This document shows positions 44,701-56,700 of a stretch of 64,000 nt of DNA, in pieces; the first letter of the stretch is position 1, and each line of letters begins with the position of its first letter. The notes under the pieces were generated by a model that saw only the letters and a list, made by a program, of their open reading frames with translations, had not been told where the DNA came from and did not search any database. Source of the stretch: Hydractinia symbiolongicarpus (Eukaryota; Cnidaria; Hydrozoa; Anthoathecata; Hydractiniidae); the NCBI RefSeq assembly GCF_029227915.1, contig NC_079878.1, forward strand, positions 15,626,001 through 15,690,000, written 5' to 3'. The translations under genes were made by a program, and so were the position numbers.

Positions 44701-47700
44701 TACTTGGGCAGTGGTAAATCTGCTATACATATCAATCAAGTACAAAATGTAAATGTTCTGGTTCCATTTTTTGAGATCCATGGCCACTGCATCGTTAAAA
44801 CAGTTTGTTAATAGCAGACAAACTATGGGTCTTGATGGTGTGTTGTGAAATTTTAGACAGATATCACAAGATGAATAAACAGTAGTTGCAATAGGTTCGA
44901 AGTCTTCATTCCACACTTTCGCATCAATCATCAGGGCTTTCAACTTCTCTTTAGATGGGTGAGCAAACTGCTTGTGCAACTTTGAAAAGATCTTTTCTTT
45001 TTCCTTGAATGAGACATCAGGGCCGAGGCTAACTACTGGCAAGACTTCTTCTTGAATTAATGGAACACAATAGTGACGAGATGATGTACAAGCAAGATCA
45101 ACAACGTTTCCCCAGATTTCAGCGCAATCGTTCTCAAGGTCAAGCTTAATCTTGGCTTTCTTCATTGCCGACTTGCTTAACAGCAAAGGAATATCACTGT
45201 CAACTATGTCAGTTCTCACCACTATACTTCTTCCAGCTAATTTGCAAGGGATCACCACACATTCTTGAGAGATTTTTGTTTCGCCTCCACCAAATTTAAA
45301 CACTCTTGTACTATCATGATATTTCACCATATTCACTTGATCTGGGTGCAAGGTTTTAAGATAACATTTTCACCACAATTGCCCAGTAACTGTCGATGTG
45401 CATCAAGAATCAAGCACAGCTGCATTTCGAGCTTCACTAGTAAATAAACACATCTCATTATCACTCGACCCAGTAAACAAAGTGATGTTTTCTTCTTCTG
45501 ACATGGAACGTTTATGAGGGCAATCCCTCCTAAAATGTAATATTAATTCACAAATCTTGCTTTTCATAGGTTTTCCGTTGAAGCCTATAGGATTAACTTT
45601 CTGTCCATACTGTCTGGGCTTGGTATCTTTTTGGTTGCTTTTCACGTTATCATAATTTCGTTTTAACGAGCGTGGCTGCCTTCTTGGTTTTGTATAGAGC
45701 ACTTCTCTCTCACTGTCTGACGATGGTTTCAATTTTATAGCCTAATTATTATCAACAGAAGGAATCGCTTGTTCTCCATGAAATTTTCGAATGGGTCTTC
45801 ATTTGCTCACAGAGTTTTTCCTTTTTCGTGTAATCAACAGCTGTCAAAACCAACTGTCTGTCTTTATGTGTTAATTTTGCAGCATCCAGCAATTTAAATG
45901 CCAAAACAGAGTAAGATAGTTTCATTTCCTTTTGCATTATGCGGTTCTTTCTTCTCTCAAATTCAAGTATAAAGTCCTCTATTTTCTGACTAACATATCT
46001 ATCAAATGTTGTGTATCGTTCATAAACTTCACTCAGACGTCCTTTTTAAATAACTTGTCCAAATACATAATCAATTTCTCGACGTCATCATTGGCATTAA
46101 TAGTTTCTAATTTCAGTTCATTAACACAGTCACAGTCTAACATGACTATCAGTCATTTTTGCATTTAATACAAAATTACACATTATTTCACAAAAAGCAA
46201 GTTCTTAGGTTCGGCCTGGTTTTTTATTATTATTTATTACTATTATTTACACAGGATAGCCTCTTTAGTTTCTAATAAAACTGTTATCAATGAGGGTCCT
46301 GCGAAGGGGTTCCTAGTGCATATAAAGCTCCCATTTAACCTGCGGAAGGTGTGCAAGTACAGCAATCGCTCCACTAGACAACTGCCTCAGATATCAATCG
46401 ATTCACACTTTTATAGTCTCTGGCATGACTAGGTTGGGTTTAAGCCCAAGGCCACGAGTCCGTTTTAATTTTGGAGGATTTTTTCTGGATCATTGTTGAA
46501 ACAGGGTTTTGTCTTTGCGTCATTAATGAAACAAAAGTGACGAATTAATACATGAGTTAAATCCCCTTTTTTGTTATTCAGAATTTAAAAAAGCAAAATC
46601 TGATGAAACAGAAGAGAATATTGAAGATGATGTGCAGGGAAAAAAAACAGATGACTTGAAAGAGAATACGTTGGAAGAGCTTCCCCAAGCAGGTAATCGT
46701 AAAGAAGTGTTGCTGGATAATATTCTTTCTTTGAAACACTTGCATTAAAAAAAACATTGTTCTAGAATCTAGCTTGCTGCCAACAAAAGAATTCAAGTCA
46801 CTTGAGGCATTAGTTTGTGAGAAGACTTTAAAGGGAATTGCTGACATGGGGTTCACCCATATGACAGAAATCCAGTACAAAACTGTAATGCCATTATTGG
46901 ATGGAAGGTAAAAAATTGTATAGCTATTGTTAAGTCAGTTGTTGTATGTGTAATATTTTCTATAATCATTACGACAACTGTGAAAGGATTAATGGCAAAC
47001 TGGGTAACCAGTCAGGATTGATAATGTTGAGTGAACAAAGAAAATGGCAGAAGTTGTAGTAGAGAGGGATAGTGGTGCATATTTTGTTTCAAGCACACCC
47101 CATCTATATTTTAGAGATATACTTGGTGCTGCCAAGACTGGATCTGGAAAAACATTAGCCTTCCTCATACCAGCTGTTGAATTACTGTACAAACTCAATT
47201 TTATGCCAAGAAATGGTAAGCTTTTAAATTAGGAATAATTCATGATACACAGGCCTCAAAAAATTACATGCATGATCGGCATCAGGCACTGATCGTGGTA
47301 TCAGGCACGAAACTTTATCTCGCGAAACTTTCAAAAATGGCCATTCGCGAAAGTTTATTCAGTACAAACTTTCTAAATTGTCGATTCGCGAAAGTTAATC
47401 CACTAAAATTTAAAAAAAATGTGCTGGTTTTAAAAGTTATTTCTTGACTCGGCCTCACTTGGCTCGTCCTCCCGATAAAAAAAGAGACAACTGGCGCTGG
47501 GAACGAGATTGAAATAAACTTAGAAATAAACAAAAGCGATGATGAATATTCATCATTTTATTTACTGATGATGACGTAAGCCGAAAAGCTTTTACATTTT
47601 ATTTTTAATAAAATATATATTTTTAAAATAAAAAAGCGATGATGTTTCAAATGTATGTATGGCTTATAACTGAGTTACTGGCGAAGAAGATGATGACGAT

Positions 47701-50700
47701 GATGCGTGGGAGCCGGAAGAAGCCGAGCCTAGAAATGTGCTTGATCTGTTTTGTGATTTTGACGATGAACCCAATTTGTAGATGGAAGTTTTTACATTCC
47801 ATTAGAAAGAAAATTACATCGTTAAAAAACACTTTTCTATCATAAGAAATATAGGCCACTTTTTTATAAGAACATAAAAAATCAGGAATCGCGAAAGTTT
47901 ATCTTGCCAAAACTTTCTAATTTCAGATTTCGCGAAAGTTTATCTCGCCAAAACTTTTTAATTTGTAGATTCGCGAAAATTTATCCAAAAAATTTTTCTG
48001 AAAAAATAGCTACATATATAGAAAGGTCCGAATAAAAATATTGGAAATAAATGTAACGTCATTAATTTCGATCGCGGAACCATCAACCATCCCAACAGGA
48101 ACTTCACCACTTAGCTAATTATACACATGGTTATAGAACTATTGACCCAGATTTCATACCTGCGGGACTTGTAGTCCTAACAAATCAGCAAGACATTCAT
48201 GAGCAGTTTCAAAGTTACAGAAGCGCAGTAACACAAGTTGTACACACTGAACGCCATCTTGCTCTTGCTGTCGTCATATGTTGTCGTTGTTGCTGTGTTC
48301 ATTTTAAGATCTGGAGAATTTTGGATCTCAAAATTATATTATTATTATATTACTTTATTTATTTTTATTATTTTGCCCCTTTCGGGATAATACTATTTGT
48401 CACTACCGGGATTAAGGGACGTCGCTATTAGCGGCTATCAAATCGAACCACCTGATACGGTGGGCACAATTTGTGGTTTAACGTAAAGTTAAACCACAAA
48501 TTGTGGAATTATAGATTTTATAACTCACACTCGAATCAACCAAGGAAGACCATAATTATATTACAACCCTTAAAGCTATTATCGGTGCCTTTTATGGTCT
48601 GTGTAAGACTTTTTTACGATTTCATCATGGATTTTTAATTTACCCACGGTAAAACTCTTATTACTTGTTCAAGCAGGCGATATTGAAAGTAACCCTGGTC
48701 CTATAGGAATGTACAAAACGGTTTAATTATGTTGCCATTAAGGCAATGTAAGTTTGGATTTTCTGGTGGGCCACAGTGCTTTTGTTATTGTCTGTTTGCA
48801 ATAGCTTTCAGTACTTACTGACATGTTGCTTGCTTTGTTGACTTCGCCTGACTTAGATTTTGTGCTAGAGAAGGGTTACATTACATCTCGATATTTTGAA
48901 ATTGATTTGGAAACAGTCAATTCACTAAATTGCAGTGACAAAGTCACAGTGCAATCCTTAAACTATGCACTTCCTAAGAATTTTAAATCAAATCAATTTT
49001 TTTAATAGGAATAAAATCAGTGTAAACATCCTAACACTTAAAACTGTCGGGTTTTACTCATTTTACCTGGAGCTTTTCAAAAATCCAAATGAGAAGTGTT
49101 ATGTACAACTTTTAAATTTTGTGTGACGTCATGCAACTCAGGAAAGGTGTACTTTAGGTGTACAAACTTTCCCGGAGACAAAAGTGTATAAACTTTTCGC
49201 GAATGGCTACATTTAAAAAATTTCGCGGGGATAAACTTTCGCGAATGGGAAATTTCCTTTATTAACTTTACTTCACAACATGGATTTACATAGTATTCAT
49301 TTCTTCGTTTATTATATGGAAAGCGTTTCTTTCAGTACAAGTATCCTCCTCATTGGGATCGTACCATTCTTCTTCACTGCTACTTTCTTCGTCACTGATA
49401 TCGTTTCTTGATTCTGCCAAGGTGAGGTCCTCCGTTGTCTAACTGTTTATGGCTGTCAGGATTAAGGTATTTCGTACACTGGTATCCCCGTTGTCACCAA
49501 TCATTGGAATGATTTCAAATTGGATTGATAGAAGGCAACTTCTCTAGACCAATGTTTACAGCATCTGTAATCCCAGCAACTTTTGATAATGCTAAGGCCT
49601 TTGCTAGAAGTCATTTCATTGTAAAACTCTATGATCCAACCATCATAAAGGGGCTTCAAAATAGATAAAAGAAGCTTGACTTGTATATCATTTAATTCGA
49701 CTCCGTCTGCTAATCGTTTTGCTATGTGATTAAATAACATTAAATTTGCTCTTGAGAAATCGTTTGCAATATCCGTTCACAGTAAGGTAACTTCGTCATG
49801 TTTCTTGGTACATTGACAATAAGGATGTTATTCTCTTGTTATCTCCTGACAACATCTTCGGTCATCTGGCCTGTAAAACATCCATTATCATCAAGACCTT
49901 CTTATTAGCTAGTAGATTTAATTTCGATCTTTCATTGGTCACGTAAGGGACAATTATTTTGTCAAGGGATTCCTCCGTGTTAGAATAATGCTTAGGATTG
50001 ACGCTCAGCGAAAATTCTTTGGGAAAGGCAACTCGTGGAAGGCTCCAATCTGTTTTTCTTCAATATATCAATTGCATTGGTAGGAATTTGCCACAAAGGG
50101 TGATGGCAAATGTCCCAGTTATCATCCGTTTATCACTACTACCCTCAATAGTAACAGACGTACTTCCACGTTTTGCCATTGTTTCATTGCTCACAGGTAC
50201 TTCAGAGGTGTCTGGTCAAGGTTAAGAACGAGAGACTAATCTTGTATTCCTCTAAATAACTAACAATTTCATGAAAGAAAAGATATTCAAGTTCTTTCCT
50301 AGCCCCATCAGGATCTCATCTTTTGAAGAGGTTTTCCAACGTTTAACGAACGGCGGAAAAGACTTTGGCTCCAATGTGAAGATTCCAGTTCATTACATTG
50401 TCTGATTATTTTCCGTGTGATTAATGATGTGTAATTTTTATCTTTTATACGCCGTACTTCCTTTGAAAGTTCCGTGTCTTTTTTGTATTTAGCTGTGTTG
50501 AAGGATTTTTTGTGGTTGACATATCTTTGTTTAAACGTTGTTGCTGCTAAACCAATGTAAACCTTGCGCTCATTGTTGGGGATGTTTAAATTTATGCTTG
50601 CTTTATAGATTTTTTTGTTAAACGTTTATTTTCAACTGGACATTGTTCCTTTTTAATACAATTACAATTTCTATCCATTACTGTATCGTTGTTGTTGATG

Positions 50701-53700
50701 ATTTTGTTGTTGTGGATATTTATATAGGCTTTCATGTTTTTTGTGCAGCTGTAAGAAACTTTTACGTTGTTGCGATTAAATATTTTGTGGAGCTTGTTTT
50801 GTTTCGGGAAATGTTTGTCTATAAGAAGAAGAACGACTTTCCGATTTTTGTAGATACGTTTACATTATATTAAGGAGGATTAAACCAATTATATTTCTTC
50901 TTCTTTTCTTATTTTCTGCGGGATTTGAAACAGCTTTCTTTCGTTCTTGGTATTGCAATTTAACATCGTGCCCGGATTCCTTTAACGCCTTCTCATAAGT
51001 TGGGGCGACTTCGTTAAATATTTGTTCATTTGAGGAATGTTTGCATAAACTCTGCTCAATACTTTATGCGGAGAAACTTTCGCGAGAGAAACTTTCGCGA
51101 ATCCAAAAACTCGCGAAATTTTTTGGATAAATTTTTGCGAATCTACAAATTGAAAAATTTTCGCGAAGTCTGAAATTGGAAAGTTTTGGCGAGATAAACT
51201 TTCGCGATTCGTGATTTTGAACTTATTTTTTATGTTCTTATAAAAAAGTGGCCTATATTTCTTATGATAGACAAAGAAAAGAAGTGTTTTTTAACGATGT
51301 AATTTTCTTTCTTATGGTATGTAAAAACTTCTATTTACAAATTTGCTTCACCGTCAAAATTATAAAACAGATCAAACACTTGGTTGGCAAACGGCGTCCA
51401 GATTCTTGATTAATTTTTTTTTTAAATACATACGTTTGAAACATTATTGCTTTTGTTTATTTCTGAGTTTATTCCAACCTCCTTCCCAGCGCCAGTTGTC
51501 TCTTTTTTATATTGAGAGGGCGAGCCAAGTGAAGGCGAGCCAATAAATAACTTTCAAAACCAGCAATTTTTTTTAAAATTTTAGTGGATAAACTTTCGCG
51601 AATCGACAAATTAAAAAGTTTGTACTAAATAAACTTTCGCGAATGGCCAATTTTGAGAGTTTCGCGAGACAAAGTTTCGCGAAAAAGGCCAAAAACGCGA
51701 AATTCGCGAAAGTTTCTCCGAATAAAGTAGTGATTGGGATTTGTTTGATGACGTTGGGTGGGTGGTTGGATTGAGTATGGATGTACTGAATGATGTCAAG
51801 TTTGCTGTATGGCTTAAAGGTTCTATTGTCGAGATTTAGCGTGATGTCTGAGAAATTCACAATTTTCTTATTGCATTCAATAACGATTTTTAAACCGCAT
51901 TCTTGGAATAATGCTTGTATTTTATTTTTGATGCGTTCCATCGCGGGTCCGCTGGTGTCTTTAAATGCGGCAAGACCATCATCTCGGTATAATCCGACGT
52001 TGTTAGGGTAAATTGCGTTTATCTTGTTTAACATGAACAATCTAACGACTTTGCAAACTTCGGCACCGTCATAAGCACCTATCGTCACGTCGATATATAC
52101 GATATATACACGTATATATACTTTTATATATATTTCTAGCATCCATTCTCGCGGTAGATCCTTTAAGTAAGTGTTAACTACACAAAATACAACTGTTTTT
52201 TGTTTTCTTTTATAAAAAAAATGTTTTTTTTATTTCAAACTTCCTTTAACGCAAGAAAAATTTGTTCTTACCAATCGAAGAGATAACGCGAAATAAGAAA
52301 GATTAAAAACAGTTAAATAAGGTTAAAAAGACGTGTTTAGCAATATTATCAAATCACGACAGCACTTTTTTGCCGTCGGAAAAAAATCCTTGTTAAAAGG
52401 GTTGACTAACAACTAACCTTCCAGACTTTCCAGTGGATTATTCTCATGGTCTTTTTCTCTTTTTTTCCTTTTAACTGCATGTTTCCGATGAATACAAGTT
52501 TCTGTGCAGTCATTTTTTGTTTACAAAGTGTGTCTTTTGTTCATTTCGAATCTTTAGACACTTATTTTGAATTTTTATACACTCCTTTTTAGAGTGTTCT
52601 TTTTTTCTATTGTGTCTCTTTTGTTGAAAATGAATTCTTTGATAGGTTCTGCGATGGATTTTCCTTTCTGTTGTTTTATACGTACTTAGACACGCAATTT
52701 TTTACTTTTGAAAGTTTTTGGAGAAAATGGAAAAGGTCCATTCTTTTACCGCTGCGGTGCGTGGCTTTCATTATTACAGAAAGTTTTGGTTACCAACAGA
52801 AAGAGAAAGTTTAAAATGCATCTATGAGAAAAACAATCCTTATGACCGTTTTGCAATCAGTGGCAAAAAATGAAAGCACCGTGGGACATCTTCCTAAAGA
52901 AATACCAAGAATTACTAAGTTTTTTCTTGACCGCGGTGCATCTATGGAAGCTGTATTAACTTTAAGACACTATCTTCGTTCACCTCTTGTTCAAGGTGGG
53001 ATGGAAATACCTTGTCTTATTTTAATCACAATGACTGCAACATTAAAAAACACGCAGCTTGTTATCTGAAACTTGTGAATCAAAAATACGTGGAACCGAA
53101 AGAAGAAGAAATACTTGGTTCCTTCGTGAATGATATTGAAAATGAAAAAGAAGCTTTGCTTGGTGCGAGGAAGAAAAAAAATACGCCAAAACGTAAAAGA
53201 CCGAAGCAAATGGATATTCGAACGATGTTTCGAAACAAAGAAAAACAAAAGTTATAAGTTGTATTGAAATTGATTGATGCGATAAAAATATAAAAATTTC
53301 TCTCATTATATTTGACTTTTCTTTACTTCATTTCACAAACAGAGAGTTCCGCCGTTACGGTATTTTAGCATCTTTTTTGCAAAAAAAACTTTCGCGAATC
53401 GGTATTTTTGTTTTTTTCGCGAAGATAAACTTTCGCGAATGGCTAAATTTAAAACATTTAGCGAGGATAAACTTTGTGAATTAGGCCTAAATTCGCGAAA
53501 TTCGCGAAAGTTTTACACCTAATATTTGAAACCGAAGTGAAAATGTTCCGATTTAGGTGAAGTTTGTTACACTGATCAAAAAGGACATGCTGAACATGCT
53601 GGTTTTGATATTTTGACACCTGAAGTACTCTGATTTTATTAGTTCTTGGTACTCGTTCGAAAACAAAAATTGATTATGATTGGCAACGTCTATGTTTTGC

Positions 53701-56700
53701 GAGCTAGTTAACATATACATATGTCTTGTTTTCTTTTGTGGAACAAAAGTTTTTTGATTTATATCCTATGAGGCTTTGTTTAAAATAGTTGTATTTTTCC
53801 AGTTCAAATAATGTTTTCGTATGAGTGTACAATTTGTTTAAGGGTAGATCATTTTAAAGAGTAATTGTTTAGGAACTGGTATCATTATTATATCACCAAC
53901 ACGTGAATTATCATTGCAAACTTTTGGTGTCGTACGAGACTTGCTACAACACCACCAACAAACATTTGGAATTGTCATGGGAGGTGCAAACAGAAAACAA
54001 GAAGCAGAGCGTCTTCAGCGTGGAGTCAATCTGATCGTTGCCACACCTGGCCGTCTTTTAGATCACTTACAAGTATGTCTGGACATTAGTATCATTTTGA
54101 CTTGTAGCCTGACTAGACTCTTTAGCAAAAAAATAAAAGGGAAAATAGTTTGGACTATGGGTTATAAAAGGAAAAAATATTTTTTGGATTCCGAAGTCCT
54201 TTTAATGGCGTTTTAAAGGTTTGACTCACGCTGTTTTGTTTTTTCTCATCCTAATAAAAACAATGACTTATGCTTCTTTTCTTAGAAGCATTCTCTTTAC
54301 ATTGCATATACATGTTTTAATAAAAACGGGTCGAAGTCTTATTCCAAAAATTATTAACACTAAAATTTTTTGGAAAATTTAATACAAAAAAGATCTAATG
54401 ATCTCATTATTGCTTTCGGCTTGCTTTTCTTTACTAGATGTGAACATTTAATTTTGAATAGTGAAAGAAAAGGCCTAGTAATCTTTTTGTGTTATAGTGT
54501 GTCGAAACCTTTTTATGTTTTTTTTATGCTCTGCTTTTTTGTTCTTTCTCTTTTCAATTCATAGAATACAAATGGGTTTGTGTTTAAAAATTTGCAATGT
54601 TTGATCATCGATGAAGCTGATCGAATTCTTGAGATTGGTTTTGAAGAAGAAATGAAGCAAATTATCAGAATCTTACCCAGTAAGTGACTCTGTACCTAAG
54701 GACTGAGTGATGAGAGGTGGTGTGAGGGAGAAGGGGCAGACTGGGGATTTAGTGTAAGTAATAGTTTATTTTTAAATTATAAAGATGGTCAAAAATTAGG
54801 TCACTAATGACTTTACATCAGAAATAAGGAAAAACTATATTTTAATATGTTATTTGACTGCTATTGGCAAACAAGATGCAAAAGCTGCACAAACTTATCT
54901 CGCTATTAAAAAGTACATTCACAATAGTGACACCCTATTCTGTTGTTTTATGTACATTTGGAAAAACCAAAGTGATGTATGCTACTTGGCTTGTAACCAC
55001 AAACCATGCTAGATTTTGAAGCCTCTTAAAATGACTTTGGTTAGTTGCTAAAAGAACATTTTAGACACAATAAAAACTCAAGATGTCTAGATGTAGCCAC
55101 TAAAGTTTGCAAACATTTACAGCAACTAAATGGGGCGACCAGCGATATTTTTAAAAAAAATAATATTTTGAGAAAACAATTTCAAATATGTGATGGCTCA
55201 CGGTACACACGCTTTTTTTATAAGAATACAAAATTCAAACCGGGCCTGGTCATTATAGTGTTAACCTACACGCTTTTTCTTTAATAAGAATATGTTTTAT
55301 AAGAATACTGGGCTGGGATTTTGGGTTAAACACAGTAGGTCTTTTGTTTAAACAACAGAAAAAAAGAAAAATGACCAGCCTGGTTAGAATTTTAATATTC
55401 TTATACATAAAAGCATGTAATAGATTCAAGTTAAGTATATATGGCAAGTTGATTTACTTCGTCTATGCTTTACGTTGGTATAAAAAAGGGAACCTGGGAA
55501 TTTTGGACTTTAATGCACCCGGTCAATGTCCTGGACGTTGTGTTCAGTATTTTAAGGAAAAATTAACACTTTGCGCTCGAGAAGTATTAATCCATGTTGT
55601 TAAGGTATATTTTGTACAATTAGGTAAAAATACCTTTTGCAAAACCAAAGTAATGTTAAAGTATACTTTCAGAAGCTTGTAATCCATTCACGGGAACTTT
55701 TGCACCACAAGAAATAATAATATATTTATCAAAAAGCGTACTTTTTTTAATCATTCACCATTCTTCGTCTTTTTCCTTTGAGGTTTACCGTGTTGTGATA
55801 AACAATGTTATACTACGAAGATCAAAAAATTAGTTCAATTACTGTTCCTAACTAAATTTTTGTTTTATTACCTAATGTTAGGTAACAGTTAAAAACGGTG
55901 TGTGAGCCTAGAGGATGGAGGATAAACTCTTAAAACATCAAACGTCTCCTTGTAAGCATCGTGTCCGATTAAAATTATATATTTGCTACTAACCTAGCCT
56001 ATACTATTGTTTTAGAAAAACGGCAAACGATGCTTTTCTCGGCTACCCAAACCAGAAAAGTAGAAGACTTGGCTCGATTATCTCTTAAAAAAGCTCCACT
56101 TTACGTTGGTGTAGACGATGACAAAGATGCTTCCACTGTGGAAGGATTGGAACAGGTAGTTTTCGTTAAGGCGGGAATACACGGTGAAATATTTCTTTAG
56201 AAACATTCGAATTATTTATTTCGCTATTGCACGTATGTGTTCTAAAAAAGAATTGTTGTTGGAGATAATTAAAAAATGAAGTTAAAGCGCAAGGTAGTTG
56301 CTTGTACTTAAAAGTCGTGTTATCATTTGACATTTATCTTCGCAATTGCCTATTTTCTTCTTCAATTGCGTCGAAAAGTTGCCAGGTATTTTCCACACCA
56401 AATAATTTACAATTTTTTTACCTCGTTATAACCATAAAAGGGAAAGTTTTCGCATACCTGATCGGTAGGCTAGATAATTAATGAATGCCAAAAGTCCTCA
56501 ATTAAAACAATGTTATCAAAGAGTTAAAAAAGTGGAAACATAACTTACCTTGTTTCATATTCTATTTTCGCACACTTTTGCACCAGAAATGCACAAAAGC
56601 TTTATCGTAAACTTTTGCAACACGTGAAATCAATTTTTATTGCGTTTAAATTCTTTGTAAATACAGGATACATTATGACAGAAAAGTATACAGAGCTTCG

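Larger units (their letters stand above)
42542..46145 (-). mobile_element. second copia element (B), 5'-truncated, in DDX18 intron 2
   Basis: Antisense to DDX18. The 3' LTR is 42542-42630 (89 bp, TGTTAATAATA to TCTAACACA), next to a purine tract (AATGGAGGAG on the minus strand). RNase H, RT, integrase, protease and part of gag follow to about 46145. No second LTR or primer site is found, so the 5' end is lost. It differs in sequence from element A but shares the very short LTR design. Confidence 0.82.
49157..53520. mobile_element. pogo-like DNA transposon containing a transposase remnant and a HIRAN gene
   Basis: The inverted ends are GGTGTACAAACTTTC (left) and GGTGTAAAACTTTC (right, inverted), flanked by TA at 49155-49156 and 53521-53522. 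Both ends continue with CGCGAATGGCTA-type subterminal repeats. Contents: transposase on the minus strand (49400-50370), a Penelope element inserted into it (50390-52142), and a HIRAN-domain ORF on the + strand (52729-53257). It occupies most of DDX18 intron 5. Confidence 0.8.

Noticed and set aside
46989-47198. Minus-strand frame of 69 codons
   Set aside because: Shadow of DDX18 exon 5 and flanking intron.
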